Part shown: piece after piece, positions 22,091 to 32,230 of the stretch | How the letters are laid out: each line of letters opens with the position of its first letter | Numbering within the stretch: the first letter of the stretch is position 1 | Assembly: GCA_948144175.1 (NCBI GenBank) | Contig: CANXME010000202.1 | Span: 769,253 to 833,252 of the forward strand | From: Closterium sp. NIES-65 | Taxonomy: Eukaryota > Streptophyta > Zygnematophyceae > Desmidiales > Closteriaceae | Length of the DNA stretch: 64,000 bases | Direction: 5' to 3' | Notes under the pieces: generated by a model | What the model was told of the DNA's origin: nothing | The model's database searches: none | Seen by the model: only the letters and a program-made list of their open reading frames with translations | Position numbers and translations under genes: made by a program

Positions 22091-23430
22091 CTTGCGCCAG
22101 GTGCTACCCAGGTAGACCCCCTCCCTCCTCAAGGTCCTGCCCCTTCAGGTGTGTCCCAGGTAGACGCAGTCGAGCCTGTGGAGGTAGCTGTTGACTCTGG
22201 TGCTGCTAGGGGTGCTGAGCCTGCGGGTGCCGGGTCTGCGGGTGTCGGGTCTGGGGGTCCTGAGTCTGGGGGTGCTGAGACTGGGGGTGCTGAGCTTAGC
22301 GGTGCGGAGCCTGAGGGTGCTGGGTCTGCTCGTGTGGCCGCCGGCGGTGATTCGTCGAGGCGGGAGCCGCTCTCTCCACAGGAGCTGCGCGAGTGGTTCA
22401 CCTGCCGCTGGAGACGTGCTGCTGAGTCTGGGGTTGCTGCTGGAGCTGCTGTTGATGCTGGTGCTGCTGGAGGTGGAGCTGCTGGGGGTGTTGGCGCTAG
22501 TCTTTCTACTGGTGCTGGTGCGTTTGGGGGTGCTGCTGAGGCAGCTGGTGCAGACGGTCCTACTCGAGTTGGTGCTGCTGGAGCTGGAGCTGCTGGGGGT
22601 GTTGGCGCTGGCGGTGCTGCTGGCGCTGGTGCTTCCGAGGGTACTGGAGTTGGTGCTGTTGGAGCTGGAGGTTCTGCTGGCGCTGGTGCTACTGCTGGGG
22701 GTTTTGGTGCCGTCCGTGCTGGTTCTGGAGGCGTTGAGCGGCCGAGGCCGTACTTCGTTCCGCTCCTGGAGGAGGTTCTTGGTCTCCCACCCTCTCCTAG
22801 TCCCGCTCCTCCCTTAGCGTGTCCGCCGCCTGTCCTGTCGCAGTCACAGTTACAGCCTGCCTCCCCGCTACCTGCTCCTTCTCCCTACACTGGTCCTACT
22901 GGAGGTCTTGCTGAGCGTCGTGAGCCTGCGTCTCGTCCTGCGTCGCCTGTTCGTGCTGCTCGCACTAATCGTCGTGCCACGCGTCCGCGTCCTCCTGCTG
23001 TCCCCGGCACACACCAGATGGCACTGCGCCCGTCCATTGCTCCGCAGCGTGTCCCTTTGCCTTCTCCTCCAGAGTCCTCTCTTCCTTCTCTTGCTGATCC
23101 GGAGTCCGACTCCCTTCGTGCTGCTAGTCCTTCGGTCACGCACCTTCTTGCTACTGCTATCACTGACCCTACCTTTGAGTCCACTGCTGCGTCTGCCCTA
23201 GTTGCCGAGCTTGTCGACTTCGTTGCTCGCTGTCGTCTAGAGTACGCTGCCAGTCTTGCTGCTGAGTCTGAGTCTGTCTGTCCTCCTTCAGTCGGGGAAG
23301 AGTGTGCTCTTAGCACGGACGTCCTTGAGGACAGGCAGGAGGAGTTCCAGTGCTTTGCGGCTGCTTTGCCCCATCTCGTGTCCACGCTGATTGCCCCTGA
23401 GGGAAACCCGGATGCACCAGACATCCCGAC
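22090..23430 (+). pseudogene. C4 repetitive linker between integrase and RT
   Basis: First comes a stretch built on a 15-nt unit encoding GAESGGAETGGAE-like sequence (about 22195-22345). Then comes a Gly/Ala/Val stretch (22430-22730), a Pro-rich part (22790-23060) and a more ordinary helical part (ESDSLRAASPSVTHLLATAI, LVAELVDFVARCRLEYAASL). The last part is conserved in C6, C7 and D1, which argues for a function within the polyprotein. Confidence 0.75.
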
Positions 23431-25002
23431 TCCTCGATCGTACGCAGAGGCGATCGAGGGTCCCTACTCCTCTCAGTGGTAGTCGGCCATGGACTCAGAG
23501 ATGGCTTCCTGGAAGTCCACAGGCACCTACGTCGACGAGGTTCCCCCACCTGGGGCGAACATCGTCAGTAGAATGTGGATCTTCTGGGTGAAGCGGCCGC
23601 CTGGCTCTCCGCATGTCTTCAAGGCGCGTTACGTGGCTCGAGGCTTCAGTCAGCGGCAGGGAGTTGACAACTTTCAGACCTTCTCTCCCACCCCGAAGAT
23701 GACCACTCTTCGAGTGCTACTGCACATAGCCGTCCAGCGCGACTACGAGCTTCACTCTCTTGACTTCAGCACAGCTTTCCTGTAGGGCAGCCTGCACGAG
23801 GAGATCTGGCTGCGCCGCCCTCCTGGCTTCACTGGGTCGTTTCCTCCTGGTACCTAGTGGAGCCTGCGGCGGCCAGTCTACAGTCCCCGCCAGGCGCCCC
23901 GTGAGTGGCACGACACACTGAGGACTACACTTGCGGCTCTTGGGTTTGCTCCTTCTACAGCCGAGCCGTCGCTATTTCTACGCACCGACACCTCTTTGCC
24001 GCCGTTCTACATCCTCGTGTACGTCGACGACTTGGTCTTTGCCACTGCTAACACTGCTGGACTCGCCCACGTGAATTCTGAGCTGCAGAAGAGACACACG
24101 TGCACAGACCTGGGTGAACTACGCAGCTACCTTGGCTTGCAGATCACCCGGGACAGAGCACAGCGCACCATTACCCTGACTCTCCACACGTGGTGCAGCA
24201 GGTCCTTCAGCGCTTCGACTTCACGTACTCCTCGCCTCAGGCCACTCCTCTGTCTACTCGCCACTCGCTCTCAGCTCCGCCTTTGGATGAGTCCGTAGAG
24301 TCGAGTGGCCCGTACCCAGAGCTTGTTGGCTGCCTCATGTACCTGATGACCTGCACACGACCTGGCCTTGCATACCCTCTTAGCATTCCCGCACGCTATG
24401 TTGCTCCGGGGAGACACAGACCAGAGCACATGGCTGCAGCGAAGAGGGTGTTGCGCTACGTGTGCAGTACGTCGGGCATGGGGCTAGTGCTTGGAGGGCG
24501 ACGTCGAGTAGTTCTCAAAGGTCACACTAACACTTCTTCGGCTGACGACCAGGCTACGCAGCGATCGTCACAGGGTTACACCTTCAGCCTTGGCTCCGGC
24601 TCTGTTTCGTGGCGGTCTACCCGCTCGTCCTCTATTCTTGGCTCCTGCTGTGAGGCTAAGATCTACGCAGGGGCCATGGCTGCACAAGAGCTACGCTGGC
24701 TCACCTTCCTTTTGACTGACCTAGGAGAGCCGCCTCGTTCTCCTCCAGTTCTGTACGTAGACAACAAGGCCATGCTGGACTTGTGTCGGGAGCACAGACT
24801 GGAGCACAGAACGAAGCACATTGCTCTCCGCTACTTCCTTTCTCCCGAGCTACAGCTGCGTGGTCAGCTCCGTCTCACCTACGTGGCCTCTGAGGCCAAC
24901 ACTGCTGATATCTTCACCAAGGCCCTTCCGCCTTGTGATCATCAGCGTTTCTGTACTATTCTAGGTCTTGTGCCTACTTGGCCTCACTTGCTTACTTCTT
25001 GA
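23430..25002 (+). pseudogene. C4 RT and RNase H
   Basis: RT motifs run from GANIVSRMWIF and KARYVARGFSQRQGVD, through RDYELHSLDFSTAF, to ILVYVDDLVFATANTAGLA. RNase H follows: YPELVGCLMYLMTCTRPGL, VLRYVCSTSGMGLVLGG, RSSQGYTFSLGSGSVSWRS, VLYVDNKAMLDLCREHR and TADIFTKALPPCDHQRFC. The domain order is complete, although the reading frame is broken. It ends about 70 bp before the truncated 3' edge. Confidence 0.88.
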
Positions 25003-25075
25003 TCTTGTTTGTACGGTATTCTTTCTATACCTGCCCTTGCTTGTTTTACCTTTATATATATGCTCTTGCATGTGA

Positions 25076-26650
25076 ACTAAGGCGGGAGGCCATGCCTCGG
25101 AGACGAGGCAGGGAGGGGTGACTAAGGCGGTGGTCCCAAAGGAGAGTCTGGTGGGACAGGAGACGACACGAGCAGGGAGCAGACTCAGGACCAGACCTGG
25201 ACGCTGGAGCAAACACTTGACCCAACGCAGCTACTCGACCAGACACAGCAACCGGAGGAGACTCAGTAGTTAGTGTGTAAAGGCTCGACCCCGGCCGACG
25301 GGTAAACGTGGCCAAGTGTCGGCCCGTTCGCGCACACGTACAGTGGGTCACCTGCTGACTCACAGGAGTGAACTGGTCAACCCCCCGATTCTGTAGATCA
25401 GCACCACTCACCAAGTTCGTAGAGGAGGGGAGGTAGAGACCTGACAGGGTGCCAGAGGGGGCAGTCGGTCAGGGTAAGAGAGTGGAGAAGCGAGCAAGGA
25501 CAGGACCCCCAGAGGGGTCCGCAAGGGAGACCGCAACCGGCCGACTCAGCGGCGTAAGCGTGGTGCGGTCTCGAAAGAAGGAGCAGGAAGTTCCCGAGTC
25601 AAGAGTGAAGGTGTTTAAGGCCTGGGCCGATGTGGTACCCGAGAGAGCAGACTCACCAGCACCTGGGGCAGCAGACACACTAGCACCTAGAGCAGCAGCC
25701 TCACCAGCACCTAGAGCAGCAGCCTCAATGCCCGGGTCATGCGGAACACACAGGTAACAATCACCCTCATCACTAGTAGGCAATGCATACATGGCAGTGA
25801 GGATAGCATCATAGTCAAGAGCATAGATATCTTCTCGCAGCCGAAGCAGCACCACCCAGTCGGGGAGCTCAGCCGCGTCGCCAAACTCCATACGCAAGGC
25901 GTCGCTCAGACGGGCGAAGCAGCAGGACTCTGCGTGACCCAACGTCCCGCAAGGCTGACCAGTCCGAGCACTAGTGCGAATGACGTACGGACAGCGAGCA
26001 GTACCCCGTGACCCGTCACACTGAGCGTACCACTCACAAAGCTGCTAGGGCAAAAGGACCGCTCGTGGACGACGCTGAGGCTGCACCTGGCCACTACAAG
26101 CAGCTGCGGAACTACTCACTCCAGGACGACTCCCATTACGGCCACCCCGGCAACCCCACTATTGTACCACTCACTAAGCTGTTGGGGGGTCAGGGACTCA
26201 CGCGGGCGACGCTGGCGCTGCATCTGGCCACACCAGGAGCAGCAGTAGGAGGAGAAAGAGCAGCAGCAGCAAGAGCAGCAGTAATAGCAGTACGAGCAGG
26301 GCAGTGCTCACCAGTGGCGAGAAGGGCAGGCGTATGACGGCGGCAACGGCGAGGCCGCTACCACTGTACGGCGAGAGCTCCGCGGCAGCTGCATGGGCGG
26401 CTACTCAAGTGGCGGCTGCTCCAAGGACGGCTACTCCAGTGGCGGCTGCTCTAGGGATGGCTGCTGCAGTGGCGGCTGCTCCAGGGGCGGCTGCTGCAGT
26501 GGTGGCTGCTCCAGGGGCGGGTGCTGCAGTGGCGGCTGCTCCAGGGATGGCTGCTGCAGTGGGTGCTGCAGTACGAAAACCTAGAAGTGTTGCACCCCAT
26601 ATTGTCTACCCCACTTTAGCCTACACAGACTATAGCATATGAGTTCGACA
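25076..26650 (-). mobile_element. Copia C3, proximal part (LTR end, Gag C-terminus, protease, pre-integrase)
   Basis: On the minus strand an LTR fragment begins TGTCGAACTCATATGC at 26650 and runs about 70 bp, to 26580. Repetitive Gag-type DNA follows, then the C-x13-C motif segment (CPYVIRTSARTGQPCGTLGH, about 25930-26010), LDYDAILTAMYALPTSDEGD and protease (FTLDSGTSCSFFR, about 25560-25610). Pre-integrase (LLSHQTLLWDHRLSHPSL) runs down to about 25080. The missing integrase start separates it from the distal half at 9956-10775, so the junction with C4 has lost sequence from both elements. Confidence 0.82.
26380..26575. repeat. 30-bp tandem repeat inside C3 Gag-type DNA
   Basis: The unit GGCTGCTGCAGTGGCGGCTG followed by CTCCAGGGGC recurs about six times with few changes. 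One plus-strand frame would give a Cys/Gly/Ser-rich peptide, which is only a by-product of the repeat. It lies on the coding strand of C3 between its LTR fragment and the Gag C-terminus. Confidence 0.85.
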
Positions 26651-26786
26651 GTACAACACAAAAATGTTTCCTACTTGTATCCCAACCATTCCAATCAATC
26701 ATCATTCCACTATTTCATAATTTAATAGCTACCCCCCATATTGCCTCTTTCCTCTCCCAGTCATCTCGGTTCCTGCCTCACCTCCC
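26651..26786 (+). mobile_element. Copia LTR remnant, plus orientation
   Basis: It begins inside the LTR core at GTACAACACA and continues TTTCCTACTTGTATCCC, CAATCATCATTCCACTATTTC. It matches the remnant at 8352-8487 and, in reverse, 338-430. The C3 LTR abuts it on the left and the LINE L1 tail on the right, so both inserted into or next to an older copia LTR. Confidence 0.75.
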
Positions 26787-26810
26787 TTTTTTTTTTTTTT
26801 TTTTTTTTTT
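26787..26810 (-). repeat. LINE L1 poly(A) tail, seen as T24
   Basis: Twenty-four T residues on the plus strand stand directly before GGGACATAATACAC, the last bases of the LINE 3' UTR. The same bases follow the T-rich run at 8488-8535 in the other copy. Confidence 0.9.
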
Positions 26811-27231
26811 GGGACATAATACACTATGCAATGCATACATCCACAGTCGTAACTGTGAAAAAGGAAGGCACGGGCCGACCAGTTGGGCCTGCTCTGACCT
26901 CCCTTGTAACAGTCTACGGTGGCTTGAAGAAGGTGCTAGGCCTCTCCCATATCGATCTAAAAGCCTTGCTCGACGTCAGCTGCTCTCCCTGTTCACAAAT
27001 GTGGCTCAGTGCCGCCAACTCTTCTGATGTCAGGTATTGCCAATCCCCTTTGTCTTTTACTCCCCCTTGGCCAACCTTACCACTACCCGCTTCATTGTAG
27101 ATCCGCACATGTCTCATGAAATTGGCCCCTATCTTCCTGACCACTCGTTTGGGCTCGAAAGTTGTCTTCCGGAAGACCGCGTCACACCTCTCTAGCCAGA
27201 TGTGTTTGAAGGTGATCGCAATAAGTGTAGC

Positions 27232-28601
27232 CTATGAGAAACCAGAGGCTGTGCTATCTTCAGCGAATAACAACTCACCCAGTGTCCCCACAACTCGTCT
27301 CGGATTGATCAACTTCAAAGAATCCTGAAGCGCGCCACACACCCCGCTGACGATTGGGCAGTTCATTAGACAATGCGTTGGTGACTCTTGTTGTCCACAG
27401 TATGGGCAACATGGACAGGACCCGAAGAAAGCTAGTCTGCTCACCACTTGTAGATTGTTACTATGCAGGTGCAGTAGAACCTCTCTCGCTTTGGCTGGTA
27501 TCACCAGCAAGTCCCTTTTCACAATGACTTTCTTCCAGTCTATCCTCGAGCCCCAGGTCTCCTCCCACCTCTTGTGCTGCTTGGGTTGCGTGGTTGGTTT
27601 CCTGAGCAAGTGTCTCAGTTTCCTTTGTGCTGTAGGTTTGCCTTCTTCACATAGGAAAGACGTTCCTAGCCACGCTAGGTCCCCCATTTTCCCCACTTCT
27701 TGACCTCCCCTGACCACCATCGGAGTTAAGATGCTTAGCACACTTGGCGGCTGAGTCTCCACCCCCGTGTGCCTGACCATCCCCTTGCCGTCCACTTCCG
27801 CTCTTTCACACTTTAGGGTTTTACTTTCCATCAGCGCTACCTTTATATAGTACTACCTCCCAGACACTGCTTTCCCGACTTGCCCCAGGTTTGTAGCCTC
27901 AGTAATTGCCGTCGTAGATCTCCTCTCCAACAATTGCTCCTTCCAGCTTCCTGGACCGCTTCCCAAGCCTGAAGCGCCCATCTCGCGGTTGATGATCTGC
28001 CCGTTTGTTTCGTCAGCTTCCACACACTTTTGACTCTCCATCCTCTTTCATACACCTCCTGGAGTAAGTTGCCCACCACCATACCCTTCAGGCATTCAGA
28101 CCCCTTCTGGCGTCCGAAAGGGCTGCTGCCTTGGTAGTGTATCCAGTTGCTAAACCAAAGGCGCTCCTTCACCATCTCCCACTGGTTCGCAGGTTCTGGC
28201 ATCATTGGCAGCTGTTTGTCCCAAACCAGTGGCACGAGTGACCTCCACCGCTCACTTCTGTATGTCCACTCTGCTAGAATCGCTTTATGCGCCAACAGAG
28301 TTGCCCACCCTAGTGGCATATTCGCCGCCTTCTCCAGCAGCCATTGCTTCGTCGGGTTTTCATCCAGCAGAACTGCTTCGAGATTCCATAGCGCCTGGCT
28401 GTTGATTCTACCCGTTGAGATAATGACACCCAAACCTCCTTCTTTTTGCTCTAGGTGCGCCAGGAATTCGCTCCAGAGGATGAAATGCTTTTCCGCATAC
28501 GCACACCCCTTTGAGATGAAGTGCTTTTCCGCATACGTCACTCTCGTCGACGTTGTCAGGTGCAACTTCTCCCAGTTGCTAAGTATAGTGTTGACTCGCA
28601 C
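27232..28601 (-). pseudogene. LINE L1 ORF2 C-terminal part
   Basis: The upper part (27843-28601) has NTILSNWEKLHLTTSTRVTY, EFLAHLEQKEGGLGVI and RINSQALWNLEAVLL, as after the RT of plant L1 ORF2. The lower part (27232-27831) ends with the cluster CPYCGQQESPTHCLMNCP (about 27356-27414), a C-x2-C...H-C...C zinc pattern. Stop codons near 27832-27842 separate the two parts. The segment TYAEKHFISKGCAYAEKHFI contains a small internal duplication of YAEKHFI. This region is thought to bind nucleic acid during target-primed reverse transcription. Confidence 0.85.
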
Positions 28602-28646
28602 TAGGGCCTTTTCCCGTGTTGTTTCTGCCTTTCCATCCGCCGTGAT

Positions 28647-29327
28647 CTAGATGCCCAACAACCTTTCTAGTTTGTCTCTTTCCACCCAGGCGAAGTATGA
28701 GTCCGTAGGCGGTGGAACCACCCTGTTCTTCCCCAACGGCATCACCATGGACTTCCCTCGGTTGGCTTGCAGCCCCGACCTGACACCAAAGTCCTTTAAC
28801 AGGGACTGCGCACTCACTAGCTGCTCCTTGCCTTGAAGAATGAGTGTTGTATTGTCTGCATAACCTAGGTATGTCAGCTCCCCTTTCCCCCTTTTCCTCA
28901 GGCCCATCTTCCTTCTTTTTGTCTCTTGACTCAGCGGTTCTACTGCGCAGATGAACAAGTATGGCACCAGTAGGCATCCCTGCCTTACTCCGGATTCCAC
29001 TTTCACCTTTTCACCTAGCCATCCATTGACCAGCAACCATGTTGCTGCATGATCGTGCAGACCTTTGGACCATCCAATGAAGTCAGCCGGGAACCCCATG
29101 CGCTCAAGTGTGCGGAAGAGGAAGTCGCGCGACACAGAGTCGTACGCCTTTTGAAAATCAACCATCAGAAGGTACCAGTCCTCCTTCCCTATCACTGCTG
29201 CATCAATTGTATCTGCTACCACGTTAACCGCATCTACTAGGTGCCGTCCCGGAACAAAGCCAAAATGATTCTCTGAAATGGCTTGTGGTAGCTCTTTTTT
29301 CATGATGTTTGCCAGCAGCTTTGCCAC
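28647..29327 (-). pseudogene. LINE L1 reverse transcriptase
   Basis: RT motifs in order are: KLLANIMKKELPQAISENHF, GFVPGRHLVDAVNVV, LLMVDFQKAYDSVSRDFL (motif A, near 29160), VESGVRQGCLLVPYLF (motif B) and LTYLGYADNTTLIL (motif C, about 28851-28865). Motif C reads YADN where the family has YADD, so the second catalytic aspartate is replaced and the protein was probably inactive. Sequence upstream of 29327 contains the rest of the fingers (GSYRPITLLGAVYKIVAK type) in other frames. Confidence 0.88.
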
Positions 29328-29597
29328 AATCTTGTAGACTGCGCCCAGCAGGGTGATGGGTCGGTAGTTTCCGAGTTCTTCCTCTCCCCCTTTTTATGGA
29401 GCAGTGGCGTCACTGCTGTTGAGAAAGTCTGGCATTTTTGCTGTTTTTTCAAACTCCCTCATGAAATCCATCACTGTATCCCCTAGCAGGTCCCAGTTGT
29501 CTTCCAACAATTCTTTCGGTAGCCTGTCTGCTCCAAGAGCCTTTCCTCTCAGCAGCTCTTTCATCGCCTCTTTAACTTCCGCTTCCGACCAAGGTGT

Positions 29598-30401
29598 TCA
29601 GAGCCTGCATCTCCCTTCTGCATCCAGCACTTTCTTGGGGTCCATCGGCCACTCTTCAGCCTCTACCTCTTGCCTTTTTCCTTTGAAAAGTTTTTCAAAG
29701 AAGTTCGACGCCACCGTTAGAACTTCTCTTTCTCCTTCGTAGCTTATTCCGCCATACACCACTTTCCTGATTGTTGTTTTCGCTTTCCTCATCGTGGTCC
29801 TCCGTATTAGGTATTTTGTCGCAATGTCTCCATTCATTTCCTCTCCGATGCCTACCATAGTTTGCTTCCTCCTCCTCTGGCTATCCCGATACACCTTGAG
29901 TTGCGCCTCGTACTTGACCAGCTGCTCATGTTTCTCCCCCAGGCTCGTATCCGCCATGTACTTCTGTCTTAGCGCAGCCACCCTGTCCTCTAGGTGTGCT
30001 ATCGTTTTGCTAATTCTCTTCCTCTCCTCCCTTGCTCTAGCTTTTAGGCTGGCCTGAAGTACGGTGAGCGCACATTGCAAACCCCTAGCTCCTTTTCTTT
30101 CTAATGTTGCAAAGCTTTTTGGATGACCCTCCGTACTCTTGGACTTCTTGCTTGTGCAGCGTGCATCCGCCAGAGCCCCCGGACCACACTCCTCTCCTGC
30201 ACTCGCCATCAGCACCGTGGTGATTCCAAACCAGTGATCTGTGACACCCGGCGGAGCCGCCATATGGTACGCATCCACTACCAGGGGAAGCATGGAGAGC
30301 GACACCAGCGCACGGTCAATACGGGAGCTAGTCATCGTCGATCTTGCGAGGAAGGTGTACTCCAGCTTCATCGGGTACACAGTTCTGAATGTGTCCCTCA
30401 A
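29598..30401 (-). pseudogene. LINE L1 endonuclease C-terminal half and coiled-coil linker
   Basis: The first part keeps the end of the AP-endonuclease fold: SRIDRALVSLSMLPLVVDAY and GVTDHWF (about 30231-30245), the last with the catalytic Asp-His pair. A long basic and acidic helical linker follows (REERKRISKTIAHLEDRVAA, LGEKHEQLVKYEAQLKVYRD), then the region just before RT (GISYEGEREVLTVASNFFEK). The length fits the usual endonuclease-to-RT spacer of plant LINEs. The frame differs from that of the N-terminal half. Confidence 0.82.
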
Positions 30402-30421
30402 ATCCCAGTCCGTTCATATGC

Positions 30422-30931
30422 TCAGTAGCCGTTGATTTTCCGCGTCCGATCCTTTTGCGGCATCTTATCCATTACTGGGTCTGCCACTACATTAAGGTCA
30501 CCGGTCAGAAGCACATGCCCCTTATGGGCTAGAGATTTCTCAAAAAGGGTGAGACTGTCTCTGCAAAAACCCCCTCTAGTTGTTGGTTGTGCAGGAAAGT
30601 ATGCCGCAACTAACTTCCAAGACAACTCCCTCCAGCTAACCGACACCGCTACCAGCTTTCCTGCCTCATGCGTTACCACATCACTGAAGACAACCTCGTA
30701 ATTGAAATTGAGGACCGCAACCCCCCCACCCGTGTCACCCAAAGACACCACCGCTGCTGTTTCTGCTCCAACCTGAGTCCAGAAGTTATGGTCTGCTACC
30801 AGCCTGGTGTCAGTAAGTACCATCAGTCCCCTGGATTTGTTAAGCCAATCTTGCAAGCAATCCCTCTTCTCCGCGCTCCCAAGTCCGTTGACATTGAGCG
30901 CGCCAATAGTAAGTTCGTGCGTTTTATCCAT
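30422..30931 (-). pseudogene. LINE L1 ORF2 start and endonuclease N-terminal half
   Basis: The start is the ATG at 30931, giving MDKTHELTIGALNVNGLGSA. The endonuclease motifs visible are GALNVNGLGS, LMVLTDTRLV and HVLLTGDLNVVADPV (about 30480-30510), equal to the N, E/D and GDxN boxes of the AP-endonuclease family that nicks the target DNA. The ATG overlaps the stop codon of the preceding small ORF by 8 nt (ATGGATAA). Confidence 0.85.
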
Positions 30932-31148
30932 TTAACCACTGATGGAGACCCCTTTTCATCCACGGATCTGATAGCTTCCTTGCAGAGTACGGCCAACCAT
31001 TTCCACTTTCTAATGACGCAAGCATCCACCGGTCAAACGCGCGCGTTATATGTGTCATACCGCAAAGTACAGCAGTTGCAATAGAAATGCTAACCACGAC
31101 TCCTCCTACTACTACCGCATGTAGATCCAAAATCATCTTCTCCCACAT
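30924..31148 (-). CDS. Small ORF between LINE ORF1 and ORF2, possible membrane segment
   Basis: The 74-residue frame starts MWEKMILDLHAVVVGGVVVS and has one long hydrophobic stretch (about residues 9-30), followed by a basic tail. It ends in ATGGATAA, so its stop lies inside the first codons of ORF2. That layout resembles termination-reinitiation in other LINEs. I do not recognise the protein. It could also be chance, since only this copy covers the region. Confidence 0.35.
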   Translation of the reverse strand: MWEKMILDLHAVVVGGVVVSISIATAVLCGMTHITRAFDRWMLASLESGNGWPYSARKLSDPWMKRGLHQWLNG

Positions 31149-32230
31149 CTGTTCCCTGGCTATTAATACTTCTGACTCCCTCCAACAGGTTATTTGAGAA
31201 ACTCCTTCTTGAGTGCCGCGATGTTGATCGCACCCTTGCTGATGCGTGTGGCTGCTCCTACTGCGGTCAGGTTGGTGGTGTGGCGAACGGAGGCGGCATG
31301 CGCTGCTGCAAGTTCGAAGTTGTTGCCGTGTGCTTTGCCGCGTGCCTCTAGAACACAGATCCAGTCCTCCAAGGATCCGTCAGTCGAGGTAAGAACAAGT
31401 GCCAGGTCCAGCAAGATCGCTTTCAATGAGTCTGTGACTTTCAGAGAGGCTGCTGCGAGAGGGAGAGGAAAGAGTCGAGTCAGTATCAGCGAGAGAGAGA
31501 AAGGCGAGACATTTCACGCATGGCTGAAAGGCAGAAGTACCGTTGACTTCATGAATACGTTAAACAGTGAGGTTCCATTTAGCAATGTTAGCTTGACGGT
31601 CATTGACGTAGTCATCATGGTAGCGGGTCATATGATGACCGTTGCAGAAGTCGCAGTTGAGCGAAGGGAAGTGCAGCAGCAGTTTCTTCTCATTCAATGT
31701 AGGATCCATGATAAAATGATGCCAACGATACGGGTCATTCTCATGCTGCATCAGAAGACCCTTGACCTTGTCCGTATCCATCCCCGTAACAGGGTCTTGC
31801 ACCCGATGAAAACCGTAGCCTCCCTTAAATGGCGGCTTCCCCCTCTTTACAAACCACACCATCACCAGGAACTTCCGAATCCGCTCCGAAGTCAACTCCG
31901 CTAGAACACCCTTGAGCACCACCTCAAAAGCCTTCGAATGGAGAGATCGTGCTCAAAGATAGTCTGCGTTCTCATGAAACTGCCATCTCAGCTTCAAAGG
32001 GGTACCATCAACACACTCGTGAGCAACAGCACGTTTCCAGGCGAAAGCAGCATCCTTGTCATGAATAAAGGTAACTTGAATGCGACCAAACCGCTCCTTT
32101 GACATGGAAGTAGGTAGCAACTGTCAGTAGATCTGCACTGTGGATGCCCGATTGATCGTGGAGAGGGTTACACGCGCGTTCGCCTGGGGGGTTATGGGCG
32201 CACTGACCCGCTACTGAAATAAGCCCTTTT

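Larger units (their letters stand above)
10776..25075 (+). mobile_element. Copia C4, nearly complete, carrying a nested X element
   Basis: C4 has a 5' LTR (10776-10906), PBS, GC-rich leader, Gag and protease up to 13973. The X element (13974-21069) interrupts it. Protease/pre-integrase, integrase, linker, RT and RNase H resume from 21070 to about 25002. The 3' UTR stops near 25075 at a junction with C3 and no 3' LTR follows, so the right edge has been lost together with part of C3. Without X the element is about 7.2 kb. It is broken in about five places besides the insertion. Confidence 0.9.
26651..28229. repeat. Copy 2 of the 1.6-kb direct repeat
   Basis: It matches 8352-9955 with few differences, in the same orientation. 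On the left it meets the C3 LTR. On the right the LINE simply continues, whereas copy 1 ends there against C3. Confidence 0.85.

Noticed and set aside
22191-22817. Leu/Val/Gly-rich frame in the copia linker
   Set aside because: It is an alternative frame of the 15-nt repeat region. The pol frame on the same strand continues through it.
26393-26584. Cys/Gly/Ser-rich 63-residue frame resembling a metallothionein or keratin-associated peptide
   Set aside because: It is a shadow of the 30-bp tandem repeat inside C3 Gag-type DNA, on the strand opposite to C3.
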